The notes under the pieces were generated by a model that was not told where the DNA came from, did not search any database, and saw only the letters and a program-made list of their open reading frames with translations. A stretch of 64,000 nt of DNA from Capitella teleta (lineage: Eukaryota > Annelida > Polychaeta > Capitellidae): the NCBI GenBank assembly GCA_000328365.1, contig KB301483.1:174936-238935 (forward strand). The letters are read 5' to 3'. The stretch's first letter is position 1; every line of letters begins with the position of its first letter. The position numbers and the translations under genes are program-made. Of this stretch, positions 1-10,825 are shown one piece after another.

Positions 1-2067
1 TCTGTTACATTTTAGCGACTCACTCACTACTATGTAGATCGTAGTTGGAAACTCAATAAACATGCATGGTCTTTCATTGCTAGACATGTATGCACATGTA
101 TAAATATGTGCTAGAAATCCATATGTTGCGGAAGCGATGCTTGTGATGAAATGTGTATCTGCCTTTTTTTTCTATATACATGTATACGAGGGATATACAT
201 CGTACATACATTATTATTTTTTCAATAACTCATCACATAATTATACATTTACCAGTACACTAGTATTCAAGCTGAACACCCGCATTGCCCAATTGCTGTG
301 AAAACTAATCGCTTCACTGCTTCACCCCGAGTCGTGATCACTTCGCTGCATGCTTTCGGCAGCGGTCTACCACAAATCAATCGGTAACTGCTATATAAAC
401 TTCAGAAGTACAAGGATTAATGATTGGTTTAGGAACATATATCCGTAAAATCATGATATAATCATAGATGCACACGGTCAAACTCTTTGATATTTTCAGA
501 GATGATGCGCAAGAGGTTATAGCACCCGTATATAGCAAAAAGTGCAAAACACGGAAATCTCCGTGTTTGGCGGAGAAGCGTTGGGCACGCAAGCACGGAA
601 ATCTCCGTGTTTGGCGGTGAATGTGTTAAACCTGGCTTCAATTCTGGCCGATCACGTGACCCATATAAGCATTCTTGTCACTCCTTTATACTTCAATGGT
701 CATGACTAATGACCCAGTTGCTCGGTAATGTTTTATTGTGCTAGTACATGTATCAATAGCATGCTGAAACCTTGTAACCTTGTAAGAGTGCGTTATGTTT
801 AGGGCGATAGCTGGATGGCTCTGGTGTAACTTCTTTAACACTGATCGCGCAGCAGAATTAATAGGCCTACATTACGGGATGCATATACATGTTGTGTAAA
901 GTTGTGTGCGGTTGATATAATTAGTTCAATGTTCAAACTTGCGTGGCAACAGAAAGATCAATGGTTATGCATGTAGCAACGATAACGATTATACGGGCGA
1001 ACACACGCGCACGCACGTACGCACGCACGCAACCTCGATCGTGACCGCGAATATAACGAAAATTTCATGCGGCGCGAAAATTTCCTGTTCTACGGTATTT
1101 GGCAGCCGTTAAGTACCGTTTGAGCTAAATTAATAGCAACAGCATGTCAACGAACGAGAATTTGATGTTGCGCACATGATTTCAAATTCAAATTACGACA
1201 CCAATATTATGACAGTTACCAAGAACATCACACTTTCTCTATTAATGAATTAATGAAGAATATAATGAAGTTTGGCACTATGTTTATAATATTGAATATT
1301 GGCTGCGTGAGAAAGAAAAAAGAGCGAAATTGTTGCAAATCGTGAGAATGCTTCGTCATTGGAGTCAATGACTGATGATAGTGTTTTGTGACGGAACCTC
1401 GATTTTGCTCAGAAAAAAAAAGACATAACCCATAACTCAGTGCTCTAGCTGCACACAAGCACAGCCGTTTGTAGGCCTATCAAATGCCGCATAAATATGA
1501 TCCACGGGCGATCGGGATCAGCCATAGTATAGGGCTAAGCCGTTTCATGCTATTTTTCCCCCTTTCTGAAGTATTGTAGAATTACATATAAAATTCATAC
1601 CAGTCCCAGTGAGTCTGTATGGCCTTCCAAAATCACAGCTACCAGCAATGCAATTTGGTCATGAGAATTCCCCTATTTTGCATATGCGCATAAAATTAAT
1701 CATAACCATCGTCCAGAGCAGAAATCGACGCTTCCGCTCGCGAAACGTCGTAATCAATAATAATATACTTGCAACTTGGATTTCACTTAATTCTAAGGTA
1801 TCTAGTAAAACAAGGAAAAGCTTCCTAAATGAACGATGAATATATGTAGGCGATTGAATAATAAACATATGATTGAGTTGACCGTTGATGCTGTTTTCTC
1901 TCGATTGTCTCCTATTATCGCTCAGCTACCCTTAGGTCTAATCCTCATTCTTGATCTAAATCAATATGAATATGGCTGTGATTCAGCTAGCTCCATGGCC
2001 GACTGCTGCACATCACTCTTAAGCCATCGAATACCACGCCCGAGTACTTGCCAAATTAACTCGGACC
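1..2067. other. Intergenic region upstream of SLU7
   Basis: I find no convincing coding exon here. All open frames are below about 80 codons, lack recognisable motifs and overlap each other on both strands. The stretch is AT-rich with scattered CG-rich patches, for example an alternating CACG/ACGC run near 1000-1030. The only structured elements I see are the repeated hairpin at 547-617 and a dispersed repeat unit that begins at 2068. Confidence 0.6.
547..617. repeat. Twice-repeated hairpin motif, 44 bp apart
   Basis: The word CACGGAAATCTCCGTGTTTG occurs at 550 and again at 594. Each copy folds on itself, because CACGGA pairs with TCCGTG across a four-base loop. Each copy continues into TTGGCGG. 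The equal spacing suggests a short tandem duplication, or the end of a repeat element. No function is evident. Confidence 0.6.
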
Positions 2068-2136
2068 CTAGCTGACATACTACAGCGGAGGTACATGGAT
2101 GATCATGATGGACCTCGCCCGATTTATCTGTGCTAC
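2068..2136 (-). repeat. Dispersed 65-75 bp bipartite repeat unit
   Basis: One end reads CTAGCTGACATACTACAGCG and the other reads GACCTCGCCCGATTTATCTG. The same pair of end blocks recurs at 6880-7244, 7783-7850 and, partly, 43939-43973. This copy is in the reverse orientation relative to the 7783 copy. The class is unknown; it could be the terminal part of a DNA transposon. Confidence 0.6.
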
Positions 2137-2294
2137 CCAGACCCCAAATTCTACAATTGAGGGGGGGAGGGGGTGGGTCTCTCCGTCGCTCTGATTTCTG
2201 AAAACAGAAAAGGGAGCTATGAATTTTTCAGGGCATAGAGACAAAATGTAAAATAGGAGGTTTTGTTTAGGGGAAGAGTGAGTGATCTGTGTAT

Positions 2295-2304
2295 GCCGCC
2301 ATCT
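2295..2304 (+). promoter_or_regulatory. YY1-like site in the SLU7 promoter or 5' UTR
   Basis: GCCGCCATCT lies about 100 bases upstream of the proposed SLU7 start codon. It matches the reverse complement of the YY1 core AGATGGCGGC, which is common just downstream of transcription starts of animal housekeeping genes. Position and motif agree, but use of the site is inferred. Confidence 0.4.
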
Positions 2305-2400
2305 CATTTCTGTGAGTTAACATGACAAATGAACCAAGATCTACTTCACAAAAGCCTTGAAAGATATGTAATGTTACTTTCAACTTTGCCCCGCAGCAAA

Positions 2401-4951
2401 ATGTCGTTCCAACTGAATGTGCCGCCCTCCCAATTGACCAAATTGACAAAGGCGGCTGAGGAGGATGGAGGGGAAGGAGAGAGCGAAGAGGTGCAGGCGA
2501 AGAAGAGGGAAGACTGGCGCAAATTGAAGGAGCTGGAAGAAGCGAGGAAAGCGGGAACAGCACCTGCTATGCAGGATGAGGAGGGAAGAGACATCAACCC
2601 CCATATTCCCCAGTACATCATGCAAGCGCCCTGGTACTTTGGCGCTGTCAAACCCACGCTCAACCATCAGCGTATACAAGATGATACTGTTAAGGAGTAT
2701 TCACGCATGGACGAATGGTACAAGCGCGGAGTTAAAGAGGTTTGTGACATGCGTGTTTCACTTTCACTTATATTTTGCTTTCTCTCGTAGGGTTTAGTGG
2801 CAACAAAATTCAAGAAAGGATCTTGCGAGAACTGTGGTGCCACGACTCACAAGAAGAAAGATTGTCTGGAGGTATGTTGATTTCATTCCTGTGTTTGTGG
2901 GTCTTAACTAAAAAATAAATGAACGCTCCACTCAGCGACCAAGAAAAGTTGGAGCTAAATTCACAGGAGACCAAATCGCCCCCGATGAACACATTCAACC
3001 AAATCTGGATTTTGACTTTGACGGCAAAAGAGATCGATGGAACGGATACGACACAACGGAACACAAACACATTGTAGAGGATTTCCAGAAACTAGATGAG
3101 GTAGACACCTATGATTTCTTTGTATATTGGAATAGGCTAATCTTCAACACTTTCAGGCAAAACGGATGTTAAAATCTGACAAGCTGGATAATGAACTCAC
3201 TTCTGAGCAAGGATTGCCCGTCAAAGAGGAGAAGGTGAGTTGCAGCGAATGCACTAGTGATGATATATGGACGTTGTCTTGGCCGCAGCCTCCTGGTGAA
3301 CACGATGAAGATGACGATGATGAGGATGAAGACAAGTATGCCGATGATATGGACATGCCGGGACAGAAATTCGAAACCAAACAGAGAATCACTGTGAGGA
3401 ATTTACGTATTCGAGAAGACACTGCGAAAGTAAGTTATTTTTAATCTACTGTGAGTCCTTCATAATTTGGTATTCTGCTTGCAGTATTTATACAACTTGG
3501 ATGTCAATTCTGCGTACTATGACCCAAAAACTCGCTCTATGAGAGAGAATCCGTTCAAAAATACCGGAGTCGACTCATCAGAGTGAGTAGATGCGGATGT
3601 ATCTATAATACGGAGGGCTGTATTGACGCTCTCTTCGTAGATTGCCTTACGCTGGTGATAACTTTGTCAGAGGATCTGGAGATGCTCATGAAATGGCAAA
3701 GAAGCAATGTGAGTTATTTCTTGTACTCTTTCTCATTTAGCGCAATTGATTCAACTTTTTTTCTCTCTCTGATCAGTGTTTGCTTGGGAGGCATATGAAA
3801 AAGGATCGGAGGTTCACCTGCAGGCTGATCCCACAAAGCTAGAAGTTCTAGCTCGCGAATACAAAAACAAAAAGCAGAAATTCAAATCGACCGTGAAGGA
3901 AGGAATTCTGGCCAAGTACGGTGGAGAGGAACATCTGGACGCTCCACCCAAGCAACTGCTCATGGCTCAAACGGTACGTCATCTAGCGTGCTGTGCGATA
4001 TCTCATTTTTGAAGTAAAACAACAGGAGGATTATGTGGAATACTCTCGACAAGGAGCGGTAGTGAAGGGACAGGAGAAGGCAAAGATAAAATCACGTTAT
4101 GAAGAGGACGTTTACCTGAATAACCATTCCGTGAGTTATTGTCTCTGTTTGTGCATTGTTTTATTTTTGTTTCTCGTCTTAAGAGCGTTTGGGGCTCGTA
4201 TTGGGAAGAGGGAAAATGGGGCTTCAAGTGCTGTCACTCTTGCATCAAAGAATCATACTGCACAGGAGCTGCCGGCCAAGAGGCTCAGAAGGTTTGTATT
4301 TCATACAATTAAACACTTCTTAAGCTGACTGGCTTTATTTGTCACAGATGAGCTTAGCTGGACCTGACGCTGTTATTGAGCCACCTGCTGCAGAAAATGC
4401 GCTGGCTGTTGTTGCAGTGACAAAGGAGGGTGAGAAGAAGGTGGAGGGGAAGGAGGAGGAGGAGGGAAAGGAGGAGGAGGAGGAGGCAACTTCCACGTCA
4501 GATGTTGCCACGGTGCCTCCTTCTAACCCTCTGGCGAATCTGCCAAAAGATCAGCTGGATTCCATCATGAAGGTTGGTTGATCAGTCTTCATGCAGTGAG
4601 GCTATAATTTATGCATTTTTACAGCAATACGAAGAGAGGCTCTCACAGGCGCGCAAACAAAAGAAGCGAGAAAAGAAGAAGAAAAAGAAGGAGAAGAAGA
4701 GAAAGAGGAAAAATAACGAGAGTGATACGTCTGAGTCTGAAGATGAAGAAACTGCAAAAGAACGACGAATCCAAGAAGCCATCAAGAAACTGGATGAAAA
4801 GGAGAAAGAGATTGAGTCGATCATGTCCATGGATGAGCGAAAACGGCCGTACAACGTCATGTACAAAACGGAAGATCCAACTGAGGAAGAATTGGAAGCA
4901 TACAAACGAAAGCGACTCAGAGATAATGACCCCATGATGCAGTTTCAGTAA
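2401..4951 (+). CDS. SLU7: Pre-mRNA-splicing factor SLU7
   Basis: SLU7 acts in the nucleus at the second catalytic step of splicing, helping select the 3' splice site. Twelve exons can be joined in frame: 2401-2739, 2791-2871, 2936-3100, 3157-3234, 3289-3429, 3485-3582, 3641-3708, 3777-3973, 4026-4130, 4184-4291, 4348-4572 and 4625-4951. They give about 643 residues (human about 586). A CX2CX4HX4C zinc knuckle (C125, C128, H133, C138; [14 protein letters not shown]) is the family hallmark. Other family blocks are [89 protein letters not shown] and ERKRPYN. The C-terminus is lysine-rich, like a nuclear localisation signal. All introns are 45-70 bases. I chose ATG 2401 because the ATG at 2329 adds 24 unrelated residues. 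Exon 11 carries a Glu/Lys-rich insertion. Confidence 0.96.
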
Positions 4952-5601
4952 TTGTGTTCTCCTGTTGATTAAATGATTTTATAGTACGTACTTGGTGTAT
5001 TTTATTGTGTACCTAAATTCAGTACTTTGGCACAATACTTTTGCAATACAATACTTTAGCCAGAAGTGACCAGCAGTTATGCTATAAAGGTCGCTGTAGA
5101 AGTGTTGTAAGTCTCCTCATTGAACCCAAAAAATACGGATATCTATATTCTTTAGCACTAAGGAAAACTAATTTTCTGGTGCTGAATGTGTTAATGAAAA
5201 AGACCGATTACAGACATAATCAAGCTAGATTATTCAGATTGAATAAAACTGAGCAAAAAGGTGACCGATATCCAGAGATAATGAATATTATGATGTATTT
5301 TCAGATACTTAGTCAACATATTATTTGTCCAACAATCTGGGGTTGAAGAGTGACAATTATTCTAAAGTTGCCTCTGAAAAATCATTGATTCTAGCTACCG
5401 TGCATGAAGGGAAAATTTAACTTATCACCATTGCTTAGAACAGATAACTAGTATAATGACTAATTTTTTTTGCATAAAGATATTTTTCATTTATTCAAAA
5501 TTTGATATACATACATGTATACATGGCAATATTTCGATGAGACATGAAATGAGATGAGTATCAATGGAACACAGTCTGGTGCAAAATGAAGAATATATTG
5601 T
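4952..5601. other. SLU7-GEMIN7 intergenic (convergent 3' ends)
   Basis: SLU7 (+) and GEMIN7 (-) converge on this AT-rich stretch, so it must hold both 3' UTRs. I see no clear poly(A) hexamer directly after SLU7. GTGCTGAATGTGTTAA near 5178-5195 resembles GGTGAATGTGTTAA at 616-629, which suggests shared repeat debris. No RNA gene or coding exon is visible. Confidence 0.5.
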
Positions 5602-5877
5602 TCACCTTGACTCTGGAATGACATCTTTGAATTTCACATCCATCATGATGACATCGCTGGTCCGCAGTAAGGCAGCTTTGTGTTTCCCCAGAGGAGTCTC
5701 AAGGTCGTTGACCTGGAGGTGAAGTATGTCCACATCAGAGGCTCCAAACTTGGCTTGCACTTCTCGTTTGTTGTGGAGAAGAAATGTTGTTGGCTTGTCT
5801 TTTATTGAGGTCAACAGACGCAAGAAGCGTTCACGGAGAAACGTCCTCTGCTGCTGCTGTTCTTCCGTGTTGTCCAT
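5602..5877 (-). CDS. GEMIN7: Gem-associated protein 7 (Gemin7)
   Basis: Gemin7 is a small Sm-fold subunit of the SMN complex, which loads Sm cores onto spliceosomal snRNAs in the cytoplasm. It pairs with Gemin6. The 91-residue frame carries the family pattern: RTFLRERFLRLL near residues 11-22, FLLHNKREVQAKFGASDVDI in the middle, and LQVNDLETPLGKHKAALLRTSDVI near the end. Human Gemin7 is 131 residues, and the difference lies in the poorly conserved N-terminus. A splice acceptor (TTATCCAG, around 5890-5897) sits just upstream of the ATG, so a 5' UTR intron is likely; the TIR element at 5904-6430 would lie inside that intron. The ATG starts MDNTEEQQQQ. An additional upstream coding exon is not excluded. 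Confidence 0.93.
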   Translation of the reverse strand: MDNTEEQQQQRTFLRERFLRLLTSIKDKPTTFLLHNKREVQAKFGASDVDILHLQVNDLETPLGKHKAALLRTSDVIMMDVKFKDVIPESR

Positions 5878-5903
5878 GGCAACGACAACCTGGATAAGAA
5901 AGG

Positions 5904-6430
5904 TACTGTAAATTCATTAATTTTCGCGGGTATTTTATTTCGCGGTCGAGCGCAAGCTTAACAAATTCGCGGTATATAATTTCACGGCCGAGTGTGGGTT
6001 AATGACCTTTTTTTAGGCTACCAGACGCATGCTGTTGGCGTGTGTTTACAAGTCTCGTGCAGCCTATAGCCAAAAAAACTTTTGGTTCGAATCTGCCTCT
6101 CGACCTTAATTCTAGGAATGTGAACACGCTGCGGTGTCAAAAATGACTAGAACTGTAACGCGCATAAAAACAATATTCAAGTCTGCCTCTCTTTCAACAG
6201 TTTCTTAGTAATAGATTTCCGGCCATTAAAAAGGCCAGCTTTTCAGGAATCATCCATTCCGCGCTTATCCAGCCACTCGTCAACATGCTGCGATTCCTCA
6301 CCATTACATCACGTTCTAGTACCCCACATTTTTGGAGGCAAGCATTTTTGCGATATTAATTTTCGCGGTCGACTGCAAACGCAAACATAGCAAAATTAAA
6401 TTCCGCACGAAAATTAATGAATTTACAGTA
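5904..6430. mobile_element. Non-autonomous TIR DNA transposon (MITE), 527 bp
   Basis: The two ends are near-perfect inverted repeats. Left 5904-5928 starts TACTGTAAATTCATTAATTT, and right 6406-6430 is its reverse complement with one mismatch in 25 bases. Both arms continue into blocks related to TTTCGCGGTCGA. The element has no coding capacity. A TA dinucleotide at each outer edge could be the target duplication. Repeats with TACTGTAAATTCATTAATTTTCG-like ends are, as I recall, widespread in marine invertebrates. It probably lies in the GEMIN7 5' intron. Confidence 0.75.
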
Positions 6431-6879
6431 GATGGATTAGATGTACACTGGTTGGCCCATATAATGTCAGTAATCGCCAGTATATTCAATAACAGTTCAT
6501 TTTTATCCATCGTAATTTTCTCTCAATAGGTTCAATCTCGTTCCAAGACTCCAATTCATCCCTCAAAGGGCTACATCAATGGAGTTAAATAGGTCATGAT
6601 TCCCAGGACAAGGTATTGGACTTGCCCTATAAATCATGATCGACCTGTTACACTGGATAAAAGACATTGGAGTGTCTACAAAATCCCTGGCGTTTCTGCA
6701 TTATCAAAGTGACATAAGCGCTGCAGTGGTAAGGGTTACATTAGCGTTAATTTGCATTGCAGCATTTCGTCAGCCATCAAGATCGAAGACCAAACGCCAG
6801 CGCTCCGTTAGCATCGTCAAATAATAGGGACACATTATAGGTCAATTTCCCCATCAAGTATTGAAGTAGGACTATCAGT
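6431..6879. other. Non-coding spacer between two repeat blocks
   Basis: Only short open frames below 70 codons with no recognisable motif are present. If GEMIN7 has a first non-coding exon it should lie in or beyond this stretch, but I cannot pick one out. Confidence 0.4.
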
Positions 6880-7244
6880 AGCACGAATAAATCGGGCGGG
6901 GTTTGAATGATGTCTCGGTGTAATATCATAAGTACCAGTATGTCAGAGCTCTACTAAACTCATATAAATCGGGCGAGGTCTACATACCTCTCTAGTCTCT
7001 CTGTATACAGTCAGCTAGTCAGGTATAGTATCGGGACTTGCGCCGTATCGGTAGCTCAGTAGAACACTTGGCAGGTCACAACTAGCTCCGTGTTGCCTAT
7101 AGGAGTATAGGTAGACGCAGAGACGTTTCCCCTAAAGTATAGGTAGCGGAGTAGTTTCAACACTGTGCGTAGTTAGCTGACATACTACAACGAGACCGAG
7201 AGAGGTACCAGGTAGGCAGACCTCGCCCGATTTATCTGTGTTAG
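6880..7244. repeat. Cluster of three bipartite repeat units, two direct and one inverted
   Basis: Units lie at about 6880-6953 (+), 6958-7019 (+) and 7172-7244 (-). Each has an AAATCGGGCGAGGTC-type block and a TATGTCAGCT-type block. The second and third units face each other, so 6958-7244 has long (about 60-70 bp), diverged terminal inverted repeats around a 150 bp centre, as in a foldback or MITE element. The first unit is more degenerate. No protein is encoded. Confidence 0.6.
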
Positions 7245-7782
7245 CATGTAGTCAGTATCAGTATACTGTATTGTATAGTCAATAATAGTGATACTGATAG
7301 TCACTAACACTAACAGTAGACTAGTGTTAAGTGTATTATATTTATAGACTCCGCTACGGCTTGGGGAGCTAGGTCACCACATGATTCAGATGGTAACAAA
7401 ATGCTTTTGCTTTTAAACCTTAAATTTACCAAAACTCAGCCGTTTGACTTGTGGATTGGGCACAGGACAGTGAGCAAGGAGACGAAATAATTTGTATTTC
7501 GTTTGCGAGTTGACTTCGTTTGCAGACGCTCTCTCCATCGGATCAATCATAACGTGCATCTGGGTGCAATAATTTTGGAAGACTTCAAACCCCTTATAAA
7601 AAAGGGCTCAGTTTGGGAAATTTGGAATGTCAGCCTTCAGTCGGTTCGTTTTTTCAAGTAGTCACCCGTTTATTCAACATTTATATGTTGAAAAGGGTGG
7701 TTAAGTTCGTCCTACCAACGATTGAAATTAATTGAGCGATAATATAGGATTTTATAATGTTAAAATTGTATTCCTTTCAATA
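7245..7782. other. Non-coding spacer
   Basis: No coding exon is evident. A 20-odd base word around GGCTTGGGGAGCTAG (near 7357-7371) recurs almost exactly near 23613-23627, which suggests shared repeat debris. GTTGAAAAGGGTGG and the imperfect ATGTTGAA/TTCAACAT pair near 7673-7692 form a small hairpin. Confidence 0.4.
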
Positions 7783-7850
7783 GCACAGATTATCGCGCGA
7801 GGTCTGTATACCTCATCGACCCATCGGGCTCGCTGTAGTATGTCAGCTAT
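7783..7850 (+). repeat. Bipartite repeat unit bordering the retroelement fossil
   Basis: This copy runs from GCACAGATTATCGCGCGAGG to CGCTGTAGTATGTCAGCTAT and contains both diagnostic end blocks of the family seen at 2068 and 6880-7244. It abuts the recognisable end of the Gypsy-type fossil, so one of the two probably inserted into, or truncated, the other. Confidence 0.6.
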
Positions 7851-8727
7851 CCTTTCAAGTACAATGCATCTTCTGCCACTGATCACCCCTGATGGAGAGC
7901 TGTTGTCTTGCCAACGGATATTCAGTGGTGACAGGTTAAAGAGGTGGAGACCCAATTACCAATACTGCACCGTGATGCTTGACCAATGAATCTGCTGACC
8001 CTGTGTCCACTTCAAAATCCACTTCCTGGTCAGCGTCTGACATAGCTGTGGGCATTTCTGGAGATGGATAGAATGAACATTTGCCTTTGCAATTGTTCTT
8101 ACTTTGTTTCTTGTACGGTTTGCTGCTGCCTTCTTCTGCACACTCTCTCAAGATGACGTTGATTCCACCATGGTTGCGTGAGCTGTCCTTGAATCGGCCT
8201 CTGTTGCATTGCTTGCAAACAGTGGTTGTCGATGTGGCCTTCAATGTGGTCATCTGGTGTATGGGAAGGGGATTTGTTCGTGTGCGGGATCATTTCACCA
8301 GGCTTCCTGTTGAAGTCGCTCTAAAACATGAAACACTCCCGAACCACAAGTCTTGTTGGGTTGGCCTGGTCTTGCATGAGACCTTTATCTCTGTCATGCT
8401 CAACTCATGGGCTGTTTTGCATGGAGTTGCCCGTGTGGCAAAGTTTGCCAGAATCTTGTAAATGGCTGCTGTCTGTATTGTAAGAAATACGTGAGAGTAT
8501 TTCTCTTGAGGAATAGAGTGATTGAGCTCTTTTGAAACGTTTTGAAACGCTCGAGGTAATCCGGCCACAATTCCTTGGTTGAAATGAAAACTCGCAAATG
8601 ATGGCAACAATTAAGCAGATGTTGTAGATTCTGTCTGACTGCTGCTCATGTTCTTCAGGGCTTCCATCACTTGAACTGCTTGTTGCACCATGATATTCTT
8701 CACCTGTTCAAGGAACTCCTGATCCAT
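7851..8727 (-). mobile_element. Ty3/Gypsy LTR retrotransposon fossil, gag plus start of protease
   Basis: On the minus strand the pieces occur in gag-pro order. A gag start region begins MDQEFLEQVK near 8727. A capsid-like part follows with words such as ELWPDYLERFKTF and YKILANF. Next comes a degraded zinc-knuckle region (CKQCN, FKDSS). Last is a protease start with the aspartic motif FEVDTGSADSL near 8005-8030. This order and these words fit Ty3/Gypsy elements. The copy is clearly broken, with several disruptions, and is truncated: I see no reverse transcriptase, RNase H, integrase or LTRs. The number of disruptions suggests an old insertion. Confidence 0.72.
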
Positions 8728-9103
8728 GTTGAGTTCTGATTCAAAAGAGTAGACTGAATGGATTTAAATAATTAAAATGAAAAAAAAACTGTGCATGTAT
8801 ACATATGTGGCAATGCACATATGTATACATGAGATGATGAGATGATGTCCAAGAATTGGACATTTCACTTGTCATGTTCATTGCATATGGTCTCATTGTT
8901 TTATCAATTATTAGATTTTCTTTATTGGGCAAAAATTTAAGCCAGGATTTTGATTCATAAAAGGACATATGCAGTCAATATTCTTGTCTGAAAACATGAA
9001 TGCATTGGCCAGTTATACTTGGTCAAATTATTCAATGTACATGAACTTAAAAGAATTTTCCTCAATCTAAAGAGGATTTTTTTTTCCAGATTGATATCCT
9101 ACG
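8728..9103. other. Upstream region of PGAP4 with a 5' UTR splice acceptor
   Basis: The stretch is AT-rich with no coding exon. TTTTTTTTTCCAG ending near 9090 is a good splice acceptor 13 bases before the PGAP4 ATG, so PGAP4 probably has a non-coding first exon further upstream. A palindromic ATACATATGTGG / CACATATGTATAC pair lies near 8798-8828. Confidence 0.45.
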
Positions 9104-10330
9104 ATGATGTTAAATCTTCGACAGTATGCCTCCAAGTTGTGGAGCCACACTCTGCTTCGACACCACATCATCCTGAACATCGTTACATTTCTTCTTGTGC
9201 TTCCTTTTGCCTGTAAAGACATTCGCTACTCTGTGTACTTTCACAAATGGCAATCAAGCAACCAGGCAAAAAAATTCATACGCGCTGAAAATGATCAGAG
9301 ATTACAGAGAGCTGAAGAATACTTCAAAAACGTTCCATTCTATGATATTAACAGACAAATTCTAAGTGCTATTGGCCATGAAGACGTAGGAAAAATCTCT
9401 GTGGCTCTCTCTGTGATTACAGTGTCCAGAAACCGACACGTCGTAGACAGCTACCAACCCAAGTACTTGACTCAAGTGCTATGGCGTCTCCTCGATTTAG
9501 CAAACAAAAGCTCTGAATTGATTCAATCCTCAAACTATGCCTTCCGAATTTCCTTGTGCAATGTTGATTTTGACCCAAGTAATTACAATGAAATTAAATC
9601 TCTGTCTAATTTCACAATTCACCAACGCTTCAGCGAAATGTCATTTTCTCTAGATCATCCACTGGAAAAAGAGAAACAGGATTACGTGTACTGCTTGAAC
9701 TCTAGTCTATCATTACATAGCACCGATTATGCATTCCTCCTGGAGGATGATGCATATCCTCTGGATGACTTCTTCCCTGTGCTCCTAGACACCCTCAACC
9801 ATTTCTCCAGCTCTCTCGACCACACCCACGACGCCTCACCCGCGTACGTGAAATTCTTCCACCCTGAGCGGCTGAGCACTTTTGCTGATGTGGTCTCCAT
9901 CATTGAGCTGATCAGTTGGGTCTTATTAAGCGGCACTGTGCTGCACGTCACCTACTGCTGCTTCCGACCACTTCCCCTCAGCACCCACTCCTCCTGGCTT
10001 CTCTGCCTCTTCTACGCGCTGCTTTTCGCTCTGGCCATCAACCGTCCTGGCCTCATGGAGCTACGTCGCTTGACGCCATCCCTCTACGCTCTCCTTCCAG
10101 CCCCCAGCTGCTGCACCCCTGCCATGCTCTTCCCAAAGTCATCAGCCAACGCAATCGTCTCCTTCCTCCAGAGCAAGACTTGTGAGAACAATTTGGGCAA
10201 AGATTCCATACTGGATGAGTTTCTGGAATTTTCTAATCTGAATGCTTACGTGGTGCAGCCGAATGTTGTTATGCATATTGGAATGTATTCTGCATTGCGT
10301 CAGAACATCGTAGACCCCTTCCTCATGTAA
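9104..10330 (+). CDS. PGAP4: Post-GPI attachment to proteins factor 4 (TMEM246-like GalNAc transferase)
   Basis: PGAP4 is a Golgi glycosyltransferase that adds the N-acetylgalactosamine side branch to the first mannose of GPI anchors. The frame is one exon of 408 residues (human 403). It has an N-terminal membrane anchor (about residues 22-40, HIILNIVTFLLVLPFAC), an acidic EDD motif (about residues 213-215, LLEDDAYPL) like the donor/metal-binding site of GT-A enzymes, and two hydrophobic segments near 265-285 and 297-312. That is the three-membrane-segment layout typical of PGAP4. Diagnostic blocks are EKEKQDYVYCLNSSL, FFHPERL, LMELRRLTPSLYALLPAPSC, CCTPAMLFP and YVVQPNVVMHIGMYSALRQN. A second in-frame ATG follows directly. 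An acceptor 13 bases upstream suggests a 5' UTR intron, so the coding part is intronless. Confidence 0.95.
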   Translation: MMLNLRQYASKLWSHTLLRHHIILNIVTFLLVLPFACKDIRYSVYFHKWQSSNQAKKFIRAENDQRLQRAEEYFKNVPFYDINRQILSAIGHEDVGKISVALSVITVSRNRHVVDSYQPKYLTQVLWRLLDLANKSSELIQSSNYAFRISLCNVDFDPSNYNEIKSLSNFTIHQRFSEMSFSLDHPLEKEKQDYVYCLNSSLSLHSTDYAFLLEDDAYPLDDFFPVLLDTLNHFSSSLDHTHDASPAYVKFFHPERLSTFADVVSIIELISWVLLSGTVLHVTYCCFRPLPLSTHSSWLLCLFYALLFALAINRPGLMELRRLTPSLYALLPAPSCCTPAMLFPKSSANAIVSFLQSKTCENNLGKDSILDEFLEFSNLNAYVVQPNVVMHIGMYSALRQNIVDPFLM

Positions 10331-10825
10331 TTTCTTTGAATTTATCAGATTTCTTCACTGTTTCACTGCCTTTACTTACTATTATAAGTAAAGTGAAGTA
10401 AGAGTTACGTACTCATTGTAACATACTTTTTTCTTCAATTAATTCTCCTGAAATTTCCCTTCATTTACTACATGTATACCGGTTTAAAACTTTTCATTCC
10501 AGCTGTTCTGTCAGCAATAACAGACTTGTTTGGTCATTCATTCACTCTCTTCCCTTTTGTCGATCCTCTGTTGGTTTTAATAGTCGAATCATGCTGAGTC
10601 ATTCAAATTTAACTTGTAACACCACATCTGAAGGAAATAATGCAACCACAATGGGTATCAAAGAATTATGCAATATAAGAGACAATATTTTGAGCATATT
10701 CAATGAATTCGATCATGCTGATATTTTGTTTTTAATTAATTCACTATGTATTAACTGATTGTATATTCTCTTGAATTGATGCACATCTGTATATTGTTAA
10801 GTTTTTATTTTCTAGTTTAACACAG

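Noticed and set aside
2329-2400. Upstream in-frame ATG for SLU7
   Set aside because: The 24 extra residues resemble no SLU7, and the YY1-like element and spacing favour ATG 2401.
7936-8253. Possible host aspartic protease (DTGSA motif)
   Set aside because: The gag-like and zinc-knuckle-like pieces beside it show it is part of a Ty3/Gypsy fossil.
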